Positions 53,301-61,454 of a stretch of DNA of 64,000 nt are shown here, piece after piece (the stretch's first letter is position 1; each line of letters opens with the position of its first letter). This DNA comes from Oscarella lobularis. Taxonomy: Eukaryota > Porifera > Homoscleromorpha > Homosclerophorida > Oscarellidae. The position numbers and the translations under genes were made by a program. The notes under the pieces are model-generated. The model was not told the DNA's origin, did no database searches, and saw only the letters and a program-made list of their open reading frames with translations. The stretch covers positions 2,852,001-2,916,000 of the forward strand of contig NC_089185.1 of NCBI RefSeq assembly GCF_947507565.1, read 5' to 3'.

Positions 53301-54595
53301 TTTTCGAGAATGGGACCGGATAAGGAAGCGAGGTGTAAAAGACATTGCATTGCACGTTCCGTACAGTCAGAAGATCTGTGTCTCAAACACATAAATCCCA
53401 ACTAAAAGCCCTGTTTAGTTTCGTGAATACACTTAGTGGTGCCAGCCTACTTTAAAAAATCTTCCCAGGACTTCAGAGTTGAGAAGAGCGTCTTTCCACT
53501 CCATGGGAGGCATTAGGTTAGTTGGAGCGTCGGCGAAGGAGACGAACGTTTGTTGGGCACTCACTAAAAAGACCAGAATACTTGTCAAGAAGGAATTGTG
53601 CTAGTATTTAGGTACACGGTTTGGAAAAGCTCCACGACATTATGTGACTGCAAACGTTGAGAAGCGATGAGATCTGCTCCTTGTTCTCAACCGATAGTTC
53701 GTCAAAAGACGCGATACTTCCAAAAGGCGTCATAGCTTTGATTAGAAGAATAAAAGCCCAGAGCAATGTGGTTTCCTTGAAAGCCGCCGTTTATGCTCTA
53801 AGCAAATAGTATTGTTATTCCTCACCTCAAACTTTCGTTTAGATCGTCGGTAGAGGTCGAGAGTGAATCCATCGGAAGGACGATGAGCTGAAAATTCGTT
53901 CAAGAGAGCAATGAGAATAGACACAGCAACGTTTCTCTGTAAAGATAGGAGAGTGTATTTTAGAGGTCTAAAGGTTCCCTAATAGTGTACCTGATCTCGG
54001 TTTGGTGAATGCAGAAGGTCAGCTGTTGACTGACAGAAGACGTCTATCACGGACTGATATTCGTCACTCAGTATGCAGCACTTGATCACGACAGCCAAAA
54101 CTTCACAAAATCGACTTTGAGCGAAAATCGAAAGCCTAAAGAAAAAACAATTTTTCTTCAAAATAGATCAAAATTTATTTAATCAGTTACTGGGTGTTCT
54201 GCACGATTAAATCGGTGAGAAACGCTCTCAGCTCGACAGCCTCCTGCACACTCACAGTCGACCATTCTCGTGCAATGGCTTTCTTCAGGGCTGAAGCGAC
54301 GTGAAATTGAACGTACTCTCCGCAACCGGACTCTACGTAAAAAACAAGCAGATCAAAGGACTTCTCCTACTCCTGAATGTCTACCCAAAATCTTTCGGCA
54401 CGCCTGACGCGACACGGGAGTCGTTTCGAAGGTAAGAAACACTTGCTCCGCTTCTCGCCACTCGTCGCGACTCACAGCACTCGGCGAAGCCTAGAAAAAC
54501 ACTAGGCGATACATCGCTTACTTGTGGAAGTTGTGGACAAAAGATACCGTTAGAATTCGAGCCGCTTTTTCCAGCTTTACAACGCTCTCCTCCAT
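50316..54595 (-). CDS. XPO4: Exportin-4
   Basis: Many-exon gene of importin-beta/karyopherin type, from ATG 54595 (MEESVVKLEKAARILT) to the stop at 50316. Diagnostic parts are SRDEWREAEQVFLTFETTPV in the N-terminal importin-like region, a long exon at about 52010-52900 (ELEEDDCDAFSAELRNVALIG, HEETHWLLLISAFFLADD, IPCELLDYSIAQ, VFFLRRWCVDYLL) and the C-terminal ASEALFSLICCYP..EEYTRLLHEF. Each aligns in order with human XPO4, which exports eIF5A and Smad3 and imports Sox factors. Introns are mostly 45-70 bases. Both ends have been copied elsewhere in the window (48137-48540 and 56285-56971). Exact inner exon borders were not all resolved. Confidence 0.9.
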
Positions 54596-54781
54596 CCTAG
54601 CGCGCGCGGATCATCGCACTGACCGTTCTTCGAAACACGAGGTCTTCGAAACGGTCGCCGCTCGACTTTCCGCTTCCGCAACGTCGGCTTCGACTTCCGC
54701 TTCCTTATTTTCGACGTCCTTGGGCGGCGAAGGCGAGCAATCGGCGTCGTAATCGTCGACGGGAAGGGGATAACTCCTCCC
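54596..54781. promoter_or_regulatory. Divergent promoter region of XPO4 and the HExxH gene
   Basis: 186 bases between start codons, rich in TCGCCG-type sequence. In the duplicated block the matching interval is only 38 bases (56972-57009), so the inner ~150 bases are dispensable, were lost, or were inserted here. Confidence 0.5.
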
Positions 54782-55753
54782 ATGGCGAATCTTCCCGACC
54801 AACTCCTCAACGGCGACTTTTCGAATAATCCTGCTCTAGAGAAGGCTTTGCAGCTTGCTCCGCGTTTTCTTTCGCGTCGATTCGACGTCTATAAAACGCT
54901 CGATGACGTCGACAGCGATCTGAATGATGTCGAAGATCACGTGCGCGGCGAAAACCTTCCCCCTGTCGTCGTCAATCCGAGAACGGCACTTCGAGTGAGC
55001 GACAACGATAGACGCGGCATATCCGCATCGATTCACTGCGATACTAACAGCGATTTGAGTCTTCGAGAGCGAACTCACCTTGTCGAGCGATTCACGAACG
55101 TTCACAGCGACGTCGGAATCGTCGTGAGCATGGACGAAGGTCTCGTCAACGAGCTGAAAAGGGTGAGCAACGAAAAGGAAAAACAAGACGTTACCCGTCG
55201 ACTGCTAATCTGCTACGCTGCCATTTGCTACCTTCACGAAGTTGCCCATACGACGGTGGCAGCTTTCCTAAACAAGGATCGATCTCTTACAGCCCGCACG
55301 CCGGAAACATGCCTACCTCCTTCCTGGCCGATGGGGCAAAAGCCGGAGGCTGGATTGATAGCCGAATACCTGATTCTGGGATGCTTCTTAGAAACGAAAG
55401 ATCATCTTGTGACAATAAACAAGGATGCAAAAAACATCATCGATGGCATATCAGTATGTTTTCTCTCCGGAGCGAGTCGAAAGATCAATATCCCTTTCGT
55501 TGAGCATGTCGAAGCTGTTTTGTCTGGTCATTTAACGTTCAAAGGAAAAACTCCTGAGATGTTGGAGAATGAGGCGAGAGAGATACTTGGTTGCCCAAGT
55601 TCGGATGAAGTTACGCCCAAAGAAGCAGAAGAGTTACTCATGAGCTATTCCAACAAATGGAAGTCGTCCTGTTCCCCGAGAAGCGATCATGAGCTGCCAT
55701 CCTACTCGTCTCCTGCTCCCAAAAGTTTGCACGTTCACTCCAAAGTTGGTTGA
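54782..55753 (+). CDS. HExxH-motif protein, copy 1
   Basis: Intronless, 323 residues. Near residue 152 the sequence CYLHEVAHTTVAAFL contains HExxH (His152, Glu153, His156), the zinc-metallopeptidase core. A possible third ligand lies in PEAGLIAEYLILG near residues 189-194, the arrangement seen in some gluzincin-like families. ENLPPVVVNPRTALRVSDND and IPFVEHVEAVLSG are other conserved blocks. No signal peptide is seen. Copy 2 extends 130 residues further, while this copy ends soon after LPSYSSPAPKSLHVHSK, apparently by an internal deletion that removed most of the C-terminal region. The peptidase role is inference from the motif alone. Confidence 0.7.
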   Translation: MANLPDQLLNGDFSNNPALEKALQLAPRFLSRRFDVYKTLDDVDSDLNDVEDHVRGENLPPVVVNPRTALRVSDNDRRGISASIHCDTNSDLSLRERTHLVERFTNVHSDVGIVVSMDEGLVNELKRVSNEKEKQDVTRRLLICYAAICYLHEVAHTTVAAFLNKDRSLTARTPETCLPPSWPMGQKPEAGLIAEYLILGCFLETKDHLVTINKDAKNIIDGISVCFLSGASRKINIPFVEHVEAVLSGHLTFKGKTPEMLENEAREILGCPSSDEVTPKEAEELLMSYSNKWKSSCSPRSDHELPSYSSPAPKSLHVHSKVG

Positions 55754-56284
55754 AGACGAATATGCTGTCATCATGACTGTTTGTAGCAAAAAAAAGATTA
55801 GTGTAACGATAAATTTCATGAACAGTAATACTTTTGCTTTGCGTTGAATTAATTGAGCAGAGAGCCTATAGAGCCTATTAAAATTTCAGTTTAACTGGAT
55901 TGGAGCCACCAACAGTCAAATGCACACATGAAGATACTGTAGCCCGGACCTCGTTAGCAACCGGCTTCTGCTTCCTCATGACGCGTCCACAACCCATCTT
56001 CATTATAACAAGATTAATTCAAAAACGCAATAAATCGCTCATCAACACTTACTAAGTACGTGCTTAGGCTTTGCATAATTCTTCCTTTCCCGGATTCGCT
56101 GCTTTGGAATCTAACAATGTCGAGTTGAGCTTCGAGTTCTCACGAACCTTCTTCGAGAAATTGGAGAGTCGTATCGCGGGCCAGTCATAGTGAGTCAGGA
56201 TGCCACTTGGAAATCATTCCGCCGCTCACGTCGTCGTCGTCGTCGCATCACGCCACCTTGGGTATTAGGTAAATTAGGTATTAG
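55754..56284 (+). pseudogene. Collapsed remnant of GOLPH3 3-prime end and CDF 5-prime end
   Basis: 55861-55985 matches the last GOLPH3 exon region (58365-58475, GGATTGGAGCCACC..CTCGTTAGCA). 56005-56263 matches 59652-59908, the GOLPH3/CDF promoter and the first ~48 codons of the CDF transporter, including ATGTCGAGT. The bodies of both genes are missing. It ends in a short GTATTAGGTAAATTAG repeat at about 56262-56288, the likely breakpoint. Confidence 0.85.
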
Positions 56285-56971
56285 GTAAATTCGTTCAAGA
56301 GAGCAATGAGAATAGATACAGCAACGTTTCTCTGTGAACATAGGAGAGTCTATTGTAGAGGTCTAAAGGTTCCCTAATAACAGTGTACCTGATCTCGGTT
56401 CGGTGAAGGTCAGCTGTTGACTGACAGAAGACGTCTATCACGGACTGATATTCGTCACTCAGCATGCAGCGCTTGATCACGACAGCCAAAACTTCACAAA
56501 ATCGACTTTGAGCGAAAATCGAAAGCCTAAAGAATTTTTTCTTCAAAATAGAACAAAATTTTATTAATCAATTACTGGGTATTCTGCACGATTAAATCGG
56601 TGAGAAACGCTCTCAGCTCGACAGCCTCCTGCACACTCACAGTCGACCATTCTCGTGCAATGGCTTTCTTCAAGGCTGAAGCGACGTGAAATTGAACGTA
56701 CTCTCCGCAACCGGACTCTACGTAAAAAACAAGCAGATAAAAAGACTTCTCCTACTCCTGAATGTCTACCCAAAATCTTTCGGCACGCCTGACGCGACAC
56801 GGGAGTCGTTTCGAAGTTAAGAAACACTTGCTCCGCTTCTCGCCACTCGTCGCGACTCACAGCAGTCGGCGAAGCCTAGAAAAACACTAGGCGACACATC
56901 GCTTACTTGTGGACATAAGATACCGTTAGAATTCGAGCCGCTTTTTCCAGCTTTACAACGCCCTCCTCCAT
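56285..56971 (-). pseudogene. Dead stub of XPO4 5-prime exons
   Basis: It matches 53900-54595 closely, including FDLIVQ-type and SRDEWREAEQVFLNFETTPV exons and the first exon (MEEGVVKLEKAARI). It lacks all later exons. It sits head to head with the second HExxH gene exactly as XPO4 sits with the first. Confidence 0.88.
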
Positions 56972-57009
56972 TCTATACGATTGCCCGCGGAATACGCAAT
57001 AACTCCTCC

Positions 57010-58244
57010 ATGGCGAATCTTCCCGACCAAGTCCGCATCGGCGTCTTTTCGAACAATCCTGCTCTAGAGGAAGCTATGCAGCTTGCTCTGCATTTTCTGG
57101 CGCGTCGATTCGGCGACAACGACGATCTCGAAGACCACGTGAACGGCGAAAACCTTCCCCCTGTCGTCGTCAATCCGAGAACGGCACTTCGAGTGAACGA
57201 TGACGATCGACGCGACATAGCCGCATCGGTTCACTGCGATGTCGACAGCGAAGCGAGTCTTCGAGAGCATACCCACATCGTCAGCCGATTCGCCAACGTT
57301 CGCAGCGACATCGGAATCGTCGTGAGCATAGACGAAAGCCTCGTCGACGAGCTTAAAAGGGTGAGCGTGAAGGAAAAGTCGGACGTTGCCCGTCGACTTG
57401 TGATCTGCTACACTGCCGTTTGCTACCTTGCCCATACGAAAGTGGCGGCTTTCTTGGTCAAGGATCGATCTCTTACGACGCAAACGCCGGAGAAATGCAG
57501 ATGTCCTTCGTCGCTGAGTGGCTCCACGCCCGAGGCTGGATTTACAGCCGAATACCTCATTCTGGGATGCATCTTTGATACGGATGGATTTGAAGAACGT
57601 CCTTATCAAGTGAGAAAGGACAAATGCGACGTCATCCATGGCATATCGGTACTTTTGCCCTCGTCCGGAGGAAGACGAAAGATCACCGTCCCTTTCGTTC
57701 AACATGTCGAAGCTGTGTTGTCTGGAGATTCAAGGTTCAAAGGAAAAGCTCCTGAGATGTTGGAGAAGGAGGCGAGAGCTGCACTCGGTTGCCCAACTTT
57801 GGATGAAGTAACGCCCAGTGAAGAAGCAGACACATTCGTGCGCTGGTCCAGCAAATGAAGTCGTCCAGTGTGCCAGGAAGCGATTGTGAACTGCCGTCGT
57901 ACTCGTCTCCTCCGTGGCAAAGAGCTCCCAAGACTTTGCGTGTCTACACCGAAGGCGTCGTCATTGGAGTGACTGTTGAAGATGACTCTAATGAGCCTTT
58001 TGAGTTCTCGATCGGAGCTTCGGGGCTCTTGGCTAATGGCTCGGATCGAGTGAGTTTGAGAACGAAAACTCCTCGTCAAAAATGTTCAAGAATAGGATTC
58101 TTTCCGGCGTCCACTATTTTGAATGGAGAGCACAAGTTCCGGCTTGACGAACTGTATGAAATTGCCGACACCGATTGTGAGGAATTTGTTGTCATTGTAG
58201 TTGTTGGTAGCAAAAAGACTAGTGTAACAATAAAAAGAGATTAG
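57010..58244 (+). CDS. HExxH-family protein, copy 2 (motif lost, frame split)
   Basis: Two overlapping frames: 57010-57858 (282 residues) and 57855-58244 (129 residues), meeting at ATGA. Relative to copy 1, nine bases are missing where CYLHEVAHTTVA becomes CYLAHTKVA, so the His-Glu of HExxH is gone while PEAGFTAEYLILG is kept. One base is missing at AGCAAATGAAG (copy 1 AACAAATGGAAG), which ends the first frame. The second frame holds a beta-rich segment (VVIGVTVEDDSNEPFEF, EFVVIVVVGSKKTSVTIK) that copy 1 has mostly deleted. It may be a pseudogene or two proteins from one transcript. Base substitutions elsewhere keep the frame open. Confidence 0.65.
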
Positions 58245-58371
58245 CATGGACAATAGCTAGTACCTTGCACAGAGAGCCGTGTTTCAGCGTCTTCTCGTCT
58301 TTGAATACCAAAGGCTGGCAATTTTTTAAAACATTTTTTAATTAACGTCTAAAAATTTTGCTATTAGAATT

Positions 58372-59653
58372 TCAGTTCGACCGAGCGGATTGGAGCCACC
58401 TAACAGACTTGGAGTCAAACTCACATGAAGCCACTGTAGCCCACAGGACCTCGTTAGCACCCGGCTTCTGCGCTTCGACGTCTGGATCGTGGTGCGTACG
58501 AAGAAGCTTTCTCATCCGTTCAACGGCCACTTTGTAATATTCTTCAGAGAGAGACTCAAGAGCGTTGCGAAGAACGTCGGAAGCCATCGCCAATAGCACA
58601 AGAGCCAGGACGCGTTCATCAAACCTCTGTGTGACATCTACCCAGAGTAGCAGAGCATCCTGAATTTTTTTGATGACGCGCTGCTTGACCTCGACGTCCA
58701 CAAGCGTGTGCTTTGTTGTGTGGAAGACGAGGAAATTCCACTTTTCCACTGTCAGGACGCTTTTCTCGACAAGACTGTTTGCCACTCGTTCACGAACGTT
58801 GTGCAGTTGAAAACGAAGGTTGAAAGGATTGTAAGTACAACCTAATTAGAACAAACCAAGACGAACGTTTAGCAACTATAGATGAATAGATAGGATCAAT
58901 ATTGTTTAAATATGCATTCGAAAACGCATATTTCGGCCATAATCCCCCCTACCCAATACTCCTCTCACCTTCCAGAAGAAGCATCCATTCCCGAATAGTG
59001 CAAGATTTTTCCTTGATGTGCTTCAACGCTTCGTCGAGAAAAACTTCACCTGTGGGTCGCGGGTCTTTCACCGATACTTTCCGACTTAAGAGTTCCATTT
59101 CCCCAGGCTCCAGTACAATTCGATTTCGCAGGCCCAATTCAATCATGACACATCCGCGGAGAACCAACGACATGCAGGTATGTGACGAGTTAAAAAGCGA
59201 TCGATGTTCCTAAATTCAGCGTTTGTCTAATCGGTGACCCGGCCCGCGCGGCGGACTCACTTCGCAATCATCTTTGATGCCAAGAAGTAGGACTTCTTCC
59301 ATTAGAGTGAGTCGCGTTGCTTCCGAGTCTTCGGACGAAAGCGGATTGGGGTCGTCGTTTTGGCCTTCGACTAGGCGAGATTCGGCTTCACGTGCAGAAG
59401 AGAAGAGCGCCGAGAAGCAAAACGCGCGGCTATAGAATTGTTGTGTTCAGCATCAACGATACATATATATATATATATATGTATATATATCCGCGTATCA
59501 GGACGCGACTGCTGATCGCACCACCATTACAAACGACTTATACGTACAAAAATCGTACCTCATGACGTGTGCCGGACTGCGAGTGAGCTTCTTATCTACG
59601 CTGACGTCAGTTCCGGTTCCTGTGAGCGGACGACGGTCTCTCGTTCTCTTCAT
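58372..59653 (-). CDS. GOLPH3: GOLPH3 Golgi phosphoprotein
   Basis: Four exons join in frame to 324 residues: 59653-59559, 59429-59261, 59209-58969 and 58841-58372. LTLMEEVLLLGIKDD, LRGCVMIELGLRNRI, PTGEVFLDEALKHIKE, NVRERVANSLVEKSVLTVEK, KQRVIKKIQDA, LALVLLAMASDVLRNAL and NEVLWATVA follow human GOLPH3 from residue about 60 to the end. GOLPH3 binds PI4P on trans-Golgi membranes and retains glycosyltransferases. The N-terminal 80 residues are not conserved, as usual, and read MKRTRDRRPLTGTG. It diverges from the CDF transporter 110 bases away. Confidence 0.93.
59461..59490. repeat. (AT)n microsatellite
   Basis: An ACATATATAT..GTATATATAT tract in the first intron of GOLPH3. Confidence 0.9.
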
Positions 59654-59763
59654 CTTTAATTATAATAAAATTAATTCAAAATCGCTCATCAACACTTACT
59701 AAGTACGTGCTTAGGCTTTGCATAATTCTTCCTTTCCCGGATTCGCTGCTTTGGAATCTAACA

Positions 59764-61002
59764 ATGTCGAGTCGAGCTTCGGGTTCTCACGAACCTTCTC
59801 CGAGAGATTGGAGAGTCGTATCGCGGGCCAGTCACGGTGAGTCGGGATGCCACTTGGAAATCATTCCACCGCTCACGTCGTCGTCGCCGTCGCATCACGC
59901 TACCTTAGGCGAATCGTGGCGAATGCGAGCGGTGGCAACCAGCGCCGCGAGAAAAATATCCGACAAATCAAACGTCCGGAAATTCTACGCGCGCCAAAGT
60001 CGCATCATGCGCTCGTTCGAAGAAGCCGAAGTCTTATCGGCCAACCAGAACGATGACGTAGCAATCGAGGAGATAAATAATGCAGAAGATCCAAAGGAGG
60101 AAGAGACAATTGACGATCGCAACCTGCACTTCGCAACGAACCTCAGCCTCTTCCTCAACGTCCTCCTCTTCATCGGGAAACTCCTAGCATCAATACTCTC
60201 CGGCTCCCTATCAGTCATATCCAGCCTAGTCGACTCGGCCCTCGATCTCTTCTCAGGGATCACGCTATGGCTCGTCAGTCGAGCCATGCAGCGTAAAAAA
60301 CTCGACGTCTATCGTTATCCGACGGGAAAACGTCGATTGGAACCCGTTGCAATCATCGTCTGCGCTTCGGTGATGGGAACAGCAACACTGCAACTCGTAT
60401 CTGAATCTCTGCAGAGTATATTCACAAATGGGGCTAATCCTGACGTCGGCGTGACGTCTGGTACGTTCATGGGTTGCACGGTCATTGTCAAGTTTCTGCT
60501 CTATTTATACTGTCGTCGAGTGAGGAGTCCAACGGCTCAAGCCCTCGCCTTGGATCATCGAAACGACGTTGCATCGAACATAGCCGCTATCCTCTTTGGA
60601 CTTCTCGGCACGTTTATGTACAAGAACGCCGATCCACTGGGAGCAATCCTCATAGCAGCGTATATCCTTATCAATTGGTGCTCAACTGGGTATGAACAAG
60701 CGAAGATGCTCATTGGTCACACGGCGAGTTCTGACTTTCTGAAGAAGTTGACCTATCTCGCGTCGAATCATCATGAGGATGTCGTTTTTGTTGATACGGT
60801 TCGTGCCTATCATTTTGGGAATCGGTTTCTCGTCGAGGTGCATATCGTTCTCGATCCCGAAACGCCGCTTCGTCTTGCGCACGACGTCGGGGAGAGCTTG
60901 CAGTGGAAGTTGGAGCATCTCGAGGAAGTCGATCGCGCGTTCGTTCATTTGGATTTCGACGTAGAGCACGATCCAGCGTACGAGCACTTTTATAAAGACT
61001 GA
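59764..61002 (+). CDS. Cation diffusion facilitator (metal-ion transporter)
   Basis: Intronless, 412 residues from ATG 59764 (MSSRASGSHEPSPRDWR). The frame is open from a GTG 57 bases upstream, but this ATG is also kept in the duplicated stub at 56005-56263. A disordered N-terminal 110 residues precede about six membrane helices (LSLFLNVLLFIGKLLASILSG, IIVCASVMGTATLQLV, ILFGLLGTFMYKNADPL). The metal-site motifs of CDF carriers are SSLVDSALDLFSG in helix 2 and ALDHRNDVASN in helix 5. The C-terminal cytoplasmic domain (VRAYHFGNRFLVEVHIVLDP, HLDFDVEHDP) is complete. Closest in feel to the Mn-CDF/plant MTP8-11 group by the DxxxD-type motif; the metal is not certain. Confidence 0.88.
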   Translation: MSSRASGSHEPSPRDWRVVSRASHGESGCHLEIIPPLTSSSPSHHATLGESWRMRAVATSAARKISDKSNVRKFYARQSRIMRSFEEAEVLSANQNDDVAIEEINNAEDPKEEETIDDRNLHFATNLSLFLNVLLFIGKLLASILSGSLSVISSLVDSALDLFSGITLWLVSRAMQRKKLDVYRYPTGKRRLEPVAIIVCASVMGTATLQLVSESLQSIFTNGANPDVGVTSGTFMGCTVIVKFLLYLYCRRVRSPTAQALALDHRNDVASNIAAILFGLLGTFMYKNADPLGAILIAAYILINWCSTGYEQAKMLIGHTASSDFLKKLTYLASNHHEDVVFVDTVRAYHFGNRFLVEVHIVLDPETPLRLAHDVGESLQWKLEHLEEVDRAFVHLDFDVEHDPAYEHFYKD

Positions 61003-61454
61003 GAGATGATAGATAAACCACTGCCTCGTTGCTGATTTGTGAATGGATGTTCAGAATAGAAATACGTTTTGCCCTCTTTCGAGTCGGCCACGTGCGCTAG
61101 CAAAACGAGTCTCTGTAGTGGTGTGTCTGTGCACTCAGGCTGAATTTTCTTTTCATTTGCGCCTCTAGCGCCTTCCGCCGCTCAAGACAATCCCAAAAGT
61201 CGAAAGAATTAAATGCTGCACAAGCACAAAATGTATTAGTCATATTCAAAAGCCAGCCTTCTGACGGACATTCAACTAAAATACGAGCAACAGCATGAAA
61301 ATCATTAAAGGGTAAAAGAAAAAATTTGAAGCATGCATTGGGAGACTGATTTCAAGAGTGGTAAAGGGCATATGAAGTCCTACCTACTACGTAGTGTGCA
61401 CGAACAAAAAAAGCTCGGTAAGTCAAACAAAAAGAAAAAAAGCGTATATACTAG
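61003..61454. other. Intergenic, nothing recognised
   Basis: AT-rich sequence between convergent genes, presumably holding both 3-prime ends. No exon, repeat array or RNA gene was seen. Confidence 0.5.

Noticed and set aside
54577-55186. Minus-strand frames of 77-116 codons over the XPO4/HExxH promoter and HExxH-1 coding region
   Set aside because: Antisense shadows of a CpG-rich coding region without splice signals.
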